From Effrenium voratum (lineage: Eukaryota > Sar > Dinophyceae > Suessiales > Symbiodiniaceae): a stretch of DNA of 64,000 nt. Below, one piece after another: positions 25,701 to 32,208 of the stretch. The notes under the pieces are model-generated. The model was not told the origin of the DNA. It did no database searches and saw nothing but the letters and a program-made list of their open reading frames with translations. The stretch covers positions 612,501 through 676,500 of the forward strand of contig CAUJNA010001502.1 of the NCBI GenBank assembly GCA_963377175.1, in the 5' to 3' direction. Within the stretch, counting starts at the first letter, position 1. Each line of letters begins with the position of its first letter. The position numbers were made by a program, and so were the translations under genes.

Positions 25701-28700
25701 CAATGGTTGCCCATGGTTTCCATCAGGTCGATTTTGTCCATCCACAGTATAATTTCCACTACACCAGGCAAAAGTAGATGTAGATGGCACATGTTTCGTT
25801 CGTGTTGGTAAGCAAAGGGGGAGAGGGGATGAGTAAGCCAACATGAGTGAATTCCACCATCGGCTTTCACTTTATATAGCGGCGGTATATTGGCATTGTC
25901 CCCTGGCTTCACGCCAACAGTAGTCCCAAGATTGACCCCTCTTTTCGGGAATCATGGAACTGGCCGGCGCATGGAAACGGCAACCTCCCAATTGCTCGGT
26001 TGCTTGTTTTGTGGTTTTATGAATTGATAAGCCTGCTCACTTGCTGGTCAAAAACCAGACACAGAACTGGACCACCGGCCATGTGTTGCGGTGGCAACCT
26101 TCCCCCTGCCCCCCCCTGTCGAGAGGGGAGCTCCAGTCGGTTCGGATGGGGCTGCGGCTGTGAGAGCAAAAGTGTACTTGTGCAAGGGAAACTTTAGGAG
26201 AACCACCCAAGACGTATCCAAACTGTTTCCTAATTCGTCGATCCGAAGAATTGCGAACAAGTACTTTAAAAGTACTTCTTAAGCAAGGGGAACTTCAGAA
26301 GGAAACAACTCAACTCAGAACACATGCAACCCCCGGATGAACAAAATTCTGCCCCAGAAGCGAGACAGTGAAACCATACATGGAGATCTCCAGGGGTCAC
26401 CCCTCCCCCCTCCCCAATCCCCCCTCCCCCAATTCCATTTTTTACGGCCGGCGGATTGAAAAAACCTTTCAACCCCAGATGAGTCATAATCAAAACCCGG
26501 TTGTAAAATGGTCTACCCAGAACCATGTAAAGAATTAAGACGGCGGCCGCAACAATTTCTGGCTGGGACTGCCCTTTACTAACCTTCATCTACCCGGGTT
26601 TTGATTGTGGCCCAGATGAAGAGGGGGCCCCCAAAGTGAACGAACGCTCTCAAGGCCTTGATTTGTTCCCTTCAATCATCCTCAGAACCTGGTACCATCT
26701 AATCGCCTACCCAGCAGCATGTCAAGAGGTGTAAAAATGCGGCTGCACCTACTTATGGTTGGGATTCTCCGTTACTGTCCTTCATCTACCGGGGTTTGAG
26801 TGTGGCTCGGGTCAAATCTAGGGAGCCCTGGCCCTATCTGTGCGGAGCACTCGACGCCTCGTAGTCGTCTTTGTGCCCTTGCTGCGCAAACTTAGCGGCG
26901 CAGCGGCCACAGTAGAAGTCCTTGCCGGACCACTCGCCCTCCTGCTCCTCAGCGGGCACCCGCCTGCTTTACAATGGGATTCTCTGAATCTGCTGGTAAG
27001 GACATGTTTTTTTGAAACCGGCACAAATGTATCGTTTAAGGGGCCCCTTCCAATTGGTGGTTTGGAGGTTTGCCAAGGGTGGTGTCCTATTTGCCCTCAG
27101 TAAGAACCAATGACGATCAAGCAAACACAATTACTACTACTACTACTTTTAAAATGAACAATTTTACAGCGAACATTGCATTCCCAAAGTGGCATTGCCA
27201 ACAACTGCATGGATCCAAAAAAGGACACGTCCGGCCGATTGCTTCGGGCAAGTGATGGAAAGCGAGACAGAAAACCCCGGTAACGGTTACAGAGCCAAGA
27301 CGGGTTGGGACTTCTTGAAGCTTGGATTTAGAATCAGTTGGAGCATTGGCTCACTTCCTGAGTTGCCAACAGAAAGTCTTCAAGAACACGTTGGGAAGAC
27401 CATGGGCCAACAGAAACTCCAGTTGTTGGGGGCCAACATGAGTTTGATGTTGTTGTTTGCCCAAAACATGGTCTTCCCAAAAGGTTGAATCCCAAAGGGT
27501 CTAATGTCCAGGAACTCAGGGAGTGAAATCGGGAATCCCTAAGAAGGTAGGGGGTGCCCTTCGGCCTTGGTTACCTCGCTCCCCCGACAGCGGGGTAGCT
27601 CAAAACTGCCGAGCCGCCCACTTGCGGCATTGCTTGCATTTGTGCCTGGGCCATGTTCTTTTGGCAGGAACACCCACACACTTGGCACTTCCCGTAAAAC
27701 TTGGTTGGGAATTCAAAACCATAGTTCGCAGAGGAGTCTCCCTTTTGGAAATGGACCCCAGTGCTCATTAGGTTGCAGGGAAAGTATTGTAGAGAAGGTA
27801 TGGAGCTTCTATACTACGTTTGTATAGCGTGATAAATCACATCGACGCTGTCTTGTTTTACCACTCCCGAAATCGGTGAGTTCGTGATGTTAAGTTTTGC
27901 AATCCCAAGGATCCCAACATGAACGAAACAAGATCTAGGGATCTCAAAAATGGACCGAGCCAAAGAAAAGCACCCAGTGTGGTGTTTCCCGAAGACATAT
28001 GCGACATATGCAACGTACACATAAAGCGCAAACTTTCAGGGAACATCCGTGGCGATGTGCCCAAATATATGTCGAAATAAACCCATGATCCCCTGTGGTG
28101 ACACTGGGTCCAGGTCCAGTAAGGCAACATCCTCGCAAATACTAACCTTCTGCATAGTGGCTTCAAGGATGCTTTGCCGAGCCATGCTGGCAAGCTTGTT
28201 CGTGAAGGTCAACTTAGGAAAGGCCGGTGGAAGTCGGGTGAAAGGAAGCCTTAGTGCAACGGGTTCTGTGCTTGGATCAATGTCCTGAAAAATCAACCTT
28301 TAAGGGCAGCAACATGGGTGGGAGCTTAAGAATTGAAAGAAGCTGTCTCAGAGTTTCTATCTGTTGTGCTCCAGCCATCTCTTTGAAACCATCTCCAGGA
28401 GAACGAGCTGGCCGGCAAACGCCAAACAGCCTGTCTTACAGACTCATGTTGACTTCGGATTGATGAGGAACGCACGATTCAGGGGTGGCAAGCCCCTTGA
28501 GGAAATTATATCTACTTTTGCGAGTTCCTCCCTAATCCGAAGCTGATATAGCTTTAAGCTGAGGAAACCTCGGCGTAAGCCACTTGAGCTGCAGGCTACA
28601 GGAGGCCGTGGTGCCGTTTCCCTGTCCTTTGGGACCAGTGCGAGTCACTCGAGGAGAACTTGAGCGACGCAAAAAAAAAAGAGGACCAACACCAGAAGGG

Positions 28701-29647
28701 GATTGGCATGAGCTCAAGACTTTCGTTTCCGAGAAGACGCACGTCCAGGCCGAAGAAGGTGGGAAAAAATGAGCCTGCGGCATAAACCTCGCTTCGCCCT
28801 GCAAGTCCCAAAGCATCCGCCTGAGTCGGCTGAAGCCGCTTACCAAGGCGATGTTCCCTGTGCAGCTCGTGGATGCTGCGCACTTGGCTTAGGAAAGCTT
28901 TGCGGCAGAAAGTCCTGGACACCGGCACTAGCATCGCGGTGGGCTACATGCAAGTGCCAGTGACCGTAGCATGAGTAACTAGTAGCTTAGTCATGAAGTT
29001 ATGGTGCTTTCTTGGCTTTTGCGGAAGACAGCAAAGCAGAGAATGGAGCAGGAGCTGCATCTGCTTTTCAGCCAAGAGGCTTGCAGCTGTATGGGAAGCT
29101 GACAGAATCTTGCAGCTACAAAACGGTGATTCAACAATGAGGGAAGCCGCTTTTTTCTGCAAGTCCCTCCCCCCCCCCCGCCCCAGCCCTGCCACTCCCG
29201 TTTAGAACAAAATAGAGCACTTTCGTACATCTGCACGGTACCTTACTATAAAGTACCCTCTCTCCACAAAACATGACAAATTGGCGACCCATTCCCTCCT
29301 CTAAGAAACATGTGTTCTCGCATCCCACCTACCTTAACAAAAAGTGGGGTAGGGGTTGCCCCATCATTTTTCTAGTGTTCTCCCCCCCCCCCCCCCGCCC
29401 CCCCCATTTTCAAGTTGAAGGGGCGGGGATCCCTTAATCCTTGTTTAACGTGTAAGCAACCCCTCACTGAGCCAAGAATTTGGCTATGGGCCAAAAATAG
29501 GTACCCGCACCCAACATGGAACCCTGGAAAATAGAAACGTGGACTAAACCATCTGCGGTGCTCATTGTTCCACTTCTCCGAGCGCTTCCTCTTCCAGTCG
29601 TTGCCGCCCCAGCCACCCCAGCCGCCCCAATCGCCATCCCACGCCAT
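441..29647 (-). CDS. UPF1/IGHMBP2-like superfamily 1B helicase gene (multi-exon, 3' part beyond window)
   Basis: At least 18 exons can be threaded in one reading direction. Translation runs through a Trp/Gly-rich start, a CxxC zinc-ribbon-like segment, a 1B-barrel segment (PRHQFSSGDEVIVSRG across a splice junction), the Q-like segment LNASQQAAV, Walker A GPPGTGKT, motif Ia/Ib ADSNVAVDQL, motif II VIIDEASQATEP, motif III MVGDQKQLPPVV and the post-III segment SLFDRLL. The order and spacing match UPF1, IGHMBP2 and related 5'-3' RNA/DNA helicases that act on nucleoprotein and in mRNA surveillance. Motifs IV-VI and the stop lie left of base 1. Joins keep phase, but the stretch between the exons at 14.24 kb and 7.74 kb (normally VRVG-like) and part of the N-terminus were not found. 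UPF1 itself carries a Cys/His-rich domain that I do not see, so IGHMBP2 or another UPF1-like paralogue is equally likely. Confidence 0.85.
1498..1575 (-). CDS. helicase exon, motif III (GDxxQLPP)
   Basis: Encodes RQQFIMVGDQKQLPPVV then LCQAAEQK. GDQKQLPP is motif III of SF1B helicases, which couples ATP hydrolysis to nucleic-acid binding. To join the next exon in frame the intron must start within AAAGGACC, where no GT or GC is available; AAAG|GACC gives a GA donor. Confidence 0.88.
2807..2870 (-). CDS. helicase exon, motif II (DEAS box)
   Basis: Encodes VIIDEASQATEPRCLVAFQ. IDEASQATEP is the Walker B/motif II of UPF1-type helicases (Asp-Glu bind Mg-ATP). The donor is CTCG|GTGAAA (GT). The acceptor is TATGAG|GTC. 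It joins in phase 1 to the motif III exon, and the resulting spacing between motifs II and III is within one residue of human UPF1. Confidence 0.9.
3682..3785. mobile_element. family A short inverted-repeat element, copy 1
   Basis: Starts GGTCCTCCAGTAG and ends CTACTGGGGGACC, imperfect terminal inverted repeats, with TA on both sides. About 104 bp with an inner hairpin-like GTAGTCTA...TAGGGG part. A TA target site and TIRs point to a Tc1/mariner-type non-autonomous element. Confidence 0.8.
3886..3912. mobile_element. family A element, right end only
   Basis: GAAAGGGCACTGCTGGGGGACC, the right terminus of family A, about 20 bp into the intron behind the helicase exon at 3931. Confidence 0.6.
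3931..4023 (-). CDS. helicase exon before motif II
   Basis: 31 codons encoding VTAELLDAAEVVCSTLIG then CGADALLQSSFDT. This is the conserved segment (UPF1: ADVICCTCVGAGD) that precedes motif II. The donor reads GATACA|GCCCCT (GC type) and keeps phase 0 with the DEAS exon. A truncated family A element starts about 20 bp into the intron. Confidence 0.88.
4810..4887 (-). CDS. helicase exon, charged helical insert (domain 1B/1C region)
   Basis: 26 codons: LKGKGKGLAHRDISLHVRD then IQKFEQQ. It corresponds to the Lys/Arg/Glu-rich helical stretch between motif Ib and the VCST segment in UPF1-like helicases. The donor is CAG|GCGGGC (GC); the acceptor is ACAG|CTG. The opposite strand also has an open frame here; I prefer minus because of the gene order. 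Confidence 0.7.
5014..5132. mobile_element. family A element, copy 2
   Basis: Complete, GGTCCTCCAGTAG to CTACCGGGGGACC with TA at both sides; about 119 bp. Confidence 0.8.
5743..5777 (-). CDS. helicase micro-exon (approximate ends)
   Basis: Encodes VKNALYSG, possibly preceded by LAQ. It bridges LLLDF of the preceding exon and LKGKGKG of the next in phase 0, with a GC donor (GGA|GCGCTC). The acceptor is either CAG|GTG at 5766 (24 nt exon) or GAAG|CAC at 5777 (35 nt). The surrounding block is GC-rich like the other exons. Confidence 0.55.
5790..7670. other. helicase intron without recognisable content
   Basis: About 1.9 kb with only scattered short frames on both strands. I see no element ends or tandem repeats. 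Confidence 0.5.
7677..7744 (-). CDS. helicase exon (pelr...ehPlL segment)
   Basis: Encodes PQELRAHTLLAQSEEHPLLL then DF. This resembles the segment after motif Ib in UPF1-like helicases, where a P-x-LR-x-x-x-L helix is followed by a short spacer and HP. The donor is TTC|GTCTCA (GT). The acceptor is either CAG|GAG at 7736 or CAG|CTCCG at 7744. Confidence 0.65.
8723..8886 (-). repeat. split direct repeat B2
   Basis: Same two blocks as B1, separated by about 49 extra bases (8800-8848) that are absent from B1. Confidence 0.75.
9019..9112 (-). repeat. split direct repeat A2
   Basis: Second copy of the 94 bp repeat, directly abutting B1 (the two share the bases CAA). Confidence 0.85.
9110..9223 (-). 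repeat. split direct repeat B1
   Basis: Contains a 77 bp block starting CAATTCCCAGGCACATGAGC (identical to 8723-8799) and a block starting CCCCTTAGGAGTGACCAC (near-identical to 8849-8886). Confidence 0.75.
9296..11182 (-). pseudogene. reverse transcriptase / RNase H of a retroelement, two frameshifts
   Basis: Three overlapping minus-strand frames (10304-11182, 9897-10313, 9296-10048) form one degenerate polyprotein. RT signs: a palm motif A-like VDDEEDAYRKY, motif B-like FGLKSSVNNYNRAP, and catalytic YYDDF at about 10290-10276. RNase H signs: YTDA, QAEALAV, FIDNQGA and LSDAMSR, supplying the D-E-D-D residues. Frame changes fall near 10310 and near 10015-10030, so the copy cannot make an intact enzyme. 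It lies in the same orientation as the host helicase gene inside its largest intron. I see no gag, integrase or tyrosine recombinase. Confidence 0.88.
11194..11287 (-). repeat. split direct repeat A1
   Basis: 94 bp, reads identical to 9019-9112 although the intervening ORF carries frameshifts. Lies immediately upstream of the RT frame in element orientation. Confidence 0.85.
11290..12230. other. intron stretch without a gene
   Basis: Between the retroelement and the M1 array. Contains only short open frames of AT-balanced composition and a (G)11 run near 11665; I see no exon, RNA gene or known repeat. Confidence 0.5.
12235..12480 (+). repeat. minisatellite M1 (GCAGGCGCAGCACTTTCGCAAG type)
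   Basis: About six 40-bp units built on GGTACAGATTTCGCGGCAGG then CGCAGCACTTTCGCAA. The same unit recurs at 60385-60650. Open frames across it are repeat artefacts. Confidence 0.8.
12536..12606 (+). repeat. GA/GAAA purine tract after M1
   Basis: GAGAGAGAGAGAGAG then GAAAGAAAGAAAGAA. Confidence 0.9.
12610..13035 (+). repeat. minisatellite M2 (G-run / GAAGAAGTGATGATTCA)
   Basis: About five units of roughly 80-110 bp: GAAGAAGTGATGATTCAAC, then GTGCGTTAAGCTCTGTA, then GGGGGGTTGGGGGG followed by GCAGCCCCCCCATGATG. The G-run and C-run can pair as a hairpin in each unit. Confidence 0.8.
13053..13757 (+). repeat. octanucleotide array (CTTCCTGC)n
   Basis: About 700 bp, mostly CTTCCTGC on plus, with CCTTCCTT at both ends and a CCTG run near 13660-13710. 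Open in several frames on both strands (LPSCLPAF, AGRQEGRK), which is expected of the repeat and not evidence of protein. Confidence 0.95.
13778..13858 (+). repeat. short tandem repeat (GATGCCTAATAAGTTT)
   Basis: Three to four imperfect 22-24 bp units directly after the octamer array. Confidence 0.75.
14018..14165 (-). repeat. family F unit, inverted copy
   Basis: Reverse complement of the 16.2-16.65 kb units: CCCCAACAGCATGCGGTCC, then GGAACC repeats, then CTATCTGGGCTG. Lies about 70 bp from the NVAVDQLL exon, within the intron that follows it. Confidence 0.7.
14238..14290 (-). CDS. helicase exon, motif Ia/Ib (NVAVDQLL)
   Basis: Encodes NVAVDQLLAGLLRLGVK, equivalent to SNIAVDQLTEKIHQTGLKV of UPF1. 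The acceptor is GAG|GCAACG and completes a split Ser codon. The donor is AAG|GCTCGG (GC). The following intron is about 6.5 kb and holds the retroelement, the octamer array and the minisatellites. Confidence 0.85.
14753..14789 (-). CDS. helicase exon, strand leading to motif Ia
   Basis: 12 codons plus one base: EGLRSGILVSAD with a split Ser, giving ILVSADSNVAVDQLL after splicing. The usual family sequence is ILVCAPSN, so the Pro is replaced by Asp. The donor is GACA|GCCCC (GC); the acceptor is CGAG|GAG. Confidence 0.75.
15289..15353 (-). CDS. helicase exon, second half of Walker A (GKTTTT)
   Basis: Encodes KTTTTCQMIRRMVERRKKE then SR. The split Gly codon (G|GC) completes GPPGTGKT with the upstream exon. 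The donor AGG|GCAAGT is the canonical form of a GC donor. Confidence 0.88.
16032..16134 (-). CDS. helicase exon, Q-like motif and Walker A start
   Basis: Encodes VEDADFSALNASQQAAVRAV followed by EGQNLGLIQGPPGT. LNASQQAAV is the residue set that contacts adenine in SF1B helicases, and GPPGT opens motif I. The donor is ACAG|GCGGGA (GC). Tandem family F repeats begin about 90 bp upstream in gene direction. Confidence 0.9.
16183..16737. mobile_element. family A element split by tandem family F repeats
   Basis: Left end GGTCCTCCAGTAGAGAGG at 16183; right end with GTAGTCTATTTTAGTAGGG and CTACTGGATGACC at about 16665-16737. Between them sit two ~205 bp direct units (family F) that other copies lack. 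Confidence 0.65.
16223..16654 (+). repeat. family F tandem units (two) with inner GGTTCCACCAGG repeats
   Basis: Each unit starts CCCCCAACAGCTGAAAGC, has 3-6 tandem copies of about 11-12 bp (GGTTCCACCAGG), then GCGAGCACTAAAA and GCACCGCATGCTGTTGGGG. Units at 16223-16430 and 16449-16654. A third copy in opposite orientation lies at about 14018-14165. Confidence 0.75.
17458..17493 (-). CDS. helicase exon, linker before Q motif
   Basis: 12 codons EGEQFLRQLPDQ. It keeps phase 0 with both neighbours. The donor is CAG|GCGACA (GC). Position and LPDQ fit the LPDM-like segment before the LNxSQ motif of UPF1. The opposite strand has longer open frames, which I read as shadows. Confidence 0.55.
17566..17770 (+). 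repeat. tandem repeat, unit about 55 bp (GACCAACTTATG...CCAGCCTAG)
   Basis: Four units beginning GGGACCAACTTA and containing GTGAACCATATACC, diverged by a few bases each. In the intron upstream of the 17.46 kb exon. Confidence 0.75.
18250..18331 (-). CDS. helicase exon, 1B-to-1A linker helix
   Basis: Encodes TKSALGYVTGAKYKSDLRRL then VLNEDRE. It joins in phase to YERMG of the upstream exon (GT donor GTGGGA). Corresponds to the helix following the ANxVTYxRM segment of IGHMBP2/UPF1-like helicases. The donor is GAA|GCACAT (GC). Confidence 0.7.
18546..18659 (-). CDS. helicase exon, domain 1B (W/RLDxGANKTAYERM)
   Basis: 37 full codons including MNRLAIVSDDVPWDL and WRLDCGANKTAYERM. The second segment matches the (Y/W)RLxKLANDVTYRR region of IGHMBP2. 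The donor is GG|GTGGGA, the acceptor CAG|AGCG. Confidence 0.82.
20789..20854 (-). CDS. helicase exon, domain 1B barrel (SSGDEVIVSRG)
   Basis: Encodes HQFSSGDEVIVSRGNPLDKK then QA. FSSGDEV corresponds to the FTSGDIV strand of the IGHMBP2 1B barrel. The donor is GC|GTGGAA and the acceptor CAG|GCACC. It joins in phase 2 to both neighbours. Confidence 0.82.
20992..21120. mobile_element. family B inverted-repeat element, copy 1
   Basis: Left end GAGTCACACTCAAAACCCGG, right end TCGGGTTTTGATTCTGGCTC; inside, CCCAGAACCATGTAAG and GGCTGGGATTGTCCC shared with the other copies. Confidence 0.7.
21288..21471 (+). repeat. tandem duplication, unit about 91 bp
   Basis: Two adjacent copies starting TTTCCATAAGGGATGGAGG and ending GGCAACCACAA, differing at few positions, so the duplication is recent. 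Confidence 0.85.
21638..21745 (+). repeat. dispersed repeat pair, member 1
   Basis: TTGACGTTGGAAGGGGAGCA ... TTTTAGCAGTTAAGTG ... TTTCCCAACAACAACCA; matches 52338-52452. Confidence 0.65.
22156..22232 (-). CDS. helicase exon, domain 1B first strands
   Basis: Encodes TPRGAFFGKAKVAFSKPTIP, which continues as RHQFSSGDEV after splicing at AG|GCGACA (GC donor). It matches GLYGRLLVTFEP... of IGHMBP2. The 5' limit is uncertain (an acceptor at TAG|CTTTGG is assumed). A longer plus-strand open frame covers the same block, but the in-phase join with the 20.8 kb exon favours minus. Confidence 0.65.
22434..22531. mobile_element. family D inverted-repeat element
   Basis: CACTTCCGAACGAGTGGATC ... GGCCGAAAAAG ... 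AAATGGTCC ... CCCAGGAACTCAGTAAGTG. Family D ends are CACTTCCtgAgT and ActCAggAAGTG. Confidence 0.6.
24594..24968 (-). CDS. unassigned open frame in helicase intron
   Basis: 124 codons without a stop, containing GEFRQFLSESQKNDLPKTKP and WQGRFHSHKAEWEHWNGP. The composition is protein-like, but base composition and third positions are not as GC-rich as in the exons. Could be the remnant of an inserted element; no family recognised. Confidence 0.25.
   Translation of the reverse strand: MYQPVCVEQCRKCASSMTGSETGSSADSASSLSQVGEFRQFLSESQKNDLPKTKPRNFHRFVPYLFSGGWFLDNSPDNRSRNVANAPNGRKVSIWQGRFHSHKAEWEHWNGPTMAYTLAAHIAV
25500..25586 (-). CDS. helicase exon, N-terminal helix (approximate 3' end)
   Basis: Encodes GASEAGIEAWLGAYKAKWKD then LIEMEWQEE. 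It resembles the leading LLELEREAE-type helix of IGHMBP2-like proteins. The acceptor is GTCAG|GGC. The donor is unresolved; only GA-type options (CAG|GAGGAG or GAG|GAGATT) keep the frame open. Confidence 0.6.
25617..25752. mobile_element. family E inverted-repeat element, copy 1
   Basis: TACTGTGGATGGACGAAATC at the left and GATTTTGTCCATCCACAGTA at the right; about 136 bp. Confidence 0.75.
26481..26612. mobile_element. family B element, copy 2
   Basis: Left GAGTCATAATCAAAACCCGG, right CCGGGTTTTGATTGTGGC; about 132 bp. Confidence 0.75.
26680..26808. mobile_element. family B element, decayed copy 3
   Basis: The right half matches (TGGTTGGGATTCTCCGTTAC ... CCGGGGTTTGAGTGTGGCTC); the left end is degenerate. 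Confidence 0.5.
26858..26963 (-). CDS. helicase exon, zinc-ribbon-like CxxC segment
   Basis: Encodes EEQEGEWSGKDFYCGRCAAK then FAQQGHKDDYE. One Cys-x2-Cys pair and a downstream His are visible; the partner ligands are not in this exon. The acceptor is CAG|GCGGG; a GC donor (GAG|GCGTCG) is assumed. Acidic at both ends. Assignment to the helicase rests on strand and order. Confidence 0.5.
27351..27526. mobile_element. family D element, long copy
   Basis: TCACTTCCTGAGTTGCC at the left, GTCCAGGAACTCAGGGAGTGA at the right; inner ATGGTCTTCCCAAAA as in other copies. Confidence 0.6.
28036..28960 (-). pseudogene. coding-like remnant, unidentified
   Basis: Consecutive minus-strand segments in changing frames look like one broken coding sequence: a Glu/Leu-rich part (LRIREELAKVDIISSRGLPP, about 28460-28550), a helical part (QQIETLRQLLSILKLPP, about 28330-28385), then an 86-codon frame at 28036-28296 with PFTRLPPAFPKLTFTNKLAS. 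At least one shift falls near 28295-28305. The order and decay suggest an old inserted gene or retroelement part rather than helicase exons. No catalytic motif recognised. Confidence 0.35.
29573..29647 (-). CDS. probable first coding exon of the helicase gene (Trp/Gly-rich)
   Basis: Opens MAWDGDWGGWGGWGGNDWKR followed by KRSEKW, a WGG repeat and then a basic stretch of the kind seen in nuclear RNA-binding proteins. The ATG at 29647 was chosen because it begins the Trp/Gly-rich frame. The donor is unresolved. A family A element ends about 60 bp upstream. Confidence 0.5.
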
Positions 29648-29708
29648 GGCATCGGCTTCGAGCGGTCTCTGATCGAATAGCACATGGTGGACAGCTCTTT
29701 TTTTTATA

Positions 29709-29815
29709 GGTTCTCCAGTAGAGAGGTTGGAATAAGGGCTCCCCCTTTTTTCTGCAGTCTATTCTAGAAGGGGAACCCTCCCCAAAAAAAAGGTAAAAGG
29801 GCACTACTGGGAGAC
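29709..29815. mobile_element. family A element, copy 4
   Basis: GGTTCTCCAGTAGAGAGG to CTACTGGGAGAC, about 107 bp, just upstream of the proposed first helicase exon. Confidence 0.75.
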
Positions 29816-29819
29816 ATCT

Positions 29820-32100
29820 ACATTTCCCCTAGCGTTGCAGAGTTCATTGGGGAAGGCCGTAGCTCATGAAAAATGCCGATGTAAATAGGTGATTGGTATG
29901 GGGCATATGTCAGGGGCACCCATCTCAAGGATATGTTTGCAGCCTCATCCCCAAGGTTAGTGGGTGTAAACATGGCCCCTAAGGCAACTCACCTGGCAGG
30001 AGTCCACAAGATGTGTCAAACCAGCAAAACGTGGAAATACAGGAAGTCCTGGTTTGGTTTGCTACTGACTTGCAGGCCCAAGAGGGTTGGGAAGCAAGCA
30101 ACGTGATGGCCGTGGCAAGGGCAGTTGCTTGTCAGCTCTTGTGTTCTTAAGATACTGGCGCTGAGTAACGCCTAAGTTAACATCTCCGTGAAGGACGCGC
30201 ACAACTAGGTGTGTTTTCCACTTGGTAAGTTTGGTTGTTGATAATTAATACATGCTCTATGATGAAACAACTCATTCTCTGATCAAAACAGTGCGCTCCT
30301 TGCATGCTAATTACGTCAAGCTATGTTATTGAACACCGCATGGACGTATGGTGGATGCAATTTGCGAGAGAAGCAGTGTGATAAATTGTGTGATGAAGCA
30401 AGCGAAAAGACAGACAATGACACATTGATTGCTCAACTTGGGTCCTTGAAAGTGACATCCTCCAAAATAATCCTCTGAATCGTAGCGAAAGGGAACACTG
30501 CCCCGCAAACCTAATCGGAGAGCCCAGAACGCAACCACTTTGGGGGACCCAGACACACCCTCTTTGGCCGCAACCTTGGTCATTGCTGATCGTGTCTTAA
30601 AACCGCCGTCCCGTTCAAGCCTTGAACCTCTCACCTCAACCATTCTTACCAGGGAACCACATCTTGCAAAGTTTGCTACCAAATCAAAACAAAAACAAAA
30701 GGCCGATGGTTAAGTAAGAAAACACCCAGCGGATCCCACTTTCCACAAAAACCCTTCGCCATGCTGTTTTCGTGTTTCATATCGGGTGGCAAGCCAAATT
30801 GCATCACTGGGAAGGACAAAAGGACAAGGATGTGTCTTTTTCTGGGTACCCATGTTCGGGTTGCTGTTCAAGGGAACCAAAAGGAAACCGACCATTTCTA
30901 CGGGTGCCTCCACAAAAAAGACGCGCCCACCTTTAAACTGAAGGAGCCCTGCATCACCAAGCCACACAGGCACCGGCAAACAGCCGACACGTGAGTTGCC
31001 GAACAAGCAGCTAACCCTTCCTCCTACTACATAGCATTTGAGGGAGGGAACCTGGAAGATCAGCTTCCTCTTAATGGCACCTGCCATACAAATTGAGGGT
31101 AAGCACAGGGATCCTCCTGCAGAAGGATAAGCGCTAGCACCTGGCAACTGTTGTTTGTTTCATTCCCAGGGCATCCATGGTTCCGCCTTTGGGGCCCATG
31201 CCTGAATTTGACAAACCAACTTGCGGCAAATCAGCAAGTTGCATCGGCGGAGGATAGCTGGATGGATAAGTGTACATAGCATGCTGAGCACAGTCGGCAA
31301 ATCACATCAACGAGGAAGCTGTTTGTTGGGGAAGCTCGGCAAACGCATGCGCAAACGGCAGAGTGCACTTTCAGAAGACCCCCCCCAAAAAAATGAGCAC
31401 AGCAACAACCACTTGGACAAGAATGAAGTACAGGGACCTGTGACCCTGCAAACACCCAAGTCCCTTCCATCTGTCGGCCCCTGCTGCTTCCATAAGCGCG
31501 GTCTCCGCAAGTGCGTCCTGGTACTTTTTTACATGGCAACCCCAAATCAAGCACAACCCCTGGCTTATTTCCGATTAGTGGGATTTCAGACCACTGTTGG
31601 ATCAAAACGGCAACGCGCAAAGTTGAAAACCAAAGCGATCAAACATTGGACAACTAAGTCACTACTTCATGTCCGGATTCCCGAAACACAAAAACGGGTT
31701 CAGTATAGCAGGTGCCATCTCAAGCCGCCCCACAAAAACAGATTGGAGCTCCTTTTGTGGGGTGTCACTGCACGTGATCTTGCTGTCCGGAGCTGGTTTT
31801 CGATAGGGTTCACACCTCAGCCCTCCAGTACAGCCACTGGAATCCCCTTTCGAGACTTGAAATCGAATCCACCGACGGCTTTTCTTGACACTGCCACTTT
31901 CGGAGGTCAACAAGCGAAAATATTCGACCCAAAATATATATATATATATATATGCATAATATATATATATATAATATATAATATATATATATATATGTGA
32001 GTTTGCTATATGCACACATATAATTAGGGCTTTCCTCACTCATTCAGGCCAACCTTCTTAGGGTAGATAAAGGAGTGGAAGCAAAGGGAAACCACCGGCG
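29820..32100. other. probable intergenic stretch between ankyrin and helicase genes
   Basis: No GC-rich exon block. It holds an AT microsatellite and a 259-codon plus-strand open frame (31221-32000) that ends in Tyr/Ile repeats from the microsatellite and has no coding bias. If the two genes are separate units, the boundary is here. Confidence 0.4.
31933..31996 (+). repeat. AT microsatellite
   Basis: (TA)n with short interruptions, in an intergenic or intronic stretch with no exon. Confidence 0.9.
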
Positions 32101-32119
32101 GCCCTGTCAAAAAGCCGCG

Positions 32120-32208
32120 CATGCTCCGAGTCTGCGCCCCTCGAGCTCTCCTGGTGATCCGGATCCGCACGTGCCTGGCGCATGTAGATCCCCCAGCGCT
32201 TGGGGCCG
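32120..32208 (-). CDS. charged exon downstream of the ankyrin exons (approximate)
   Basis: Encodes GPKRWGIYMRQARADPDHQE then SSRGADSEHARLF in a GC-rich block after AAG|CGGCCC. No family recognised. It may be the C-terminal part of the ankyrin gene. Other frames are also open, so the frame choice is moderate. Confidence 0.4.

Noticed and set aside
31221..32000. 259-codon plus-strand open frame.
   Set aside because: No codon bias, no recognisable motif, and its last part is Tyr/Ile from an AT microsatellite.
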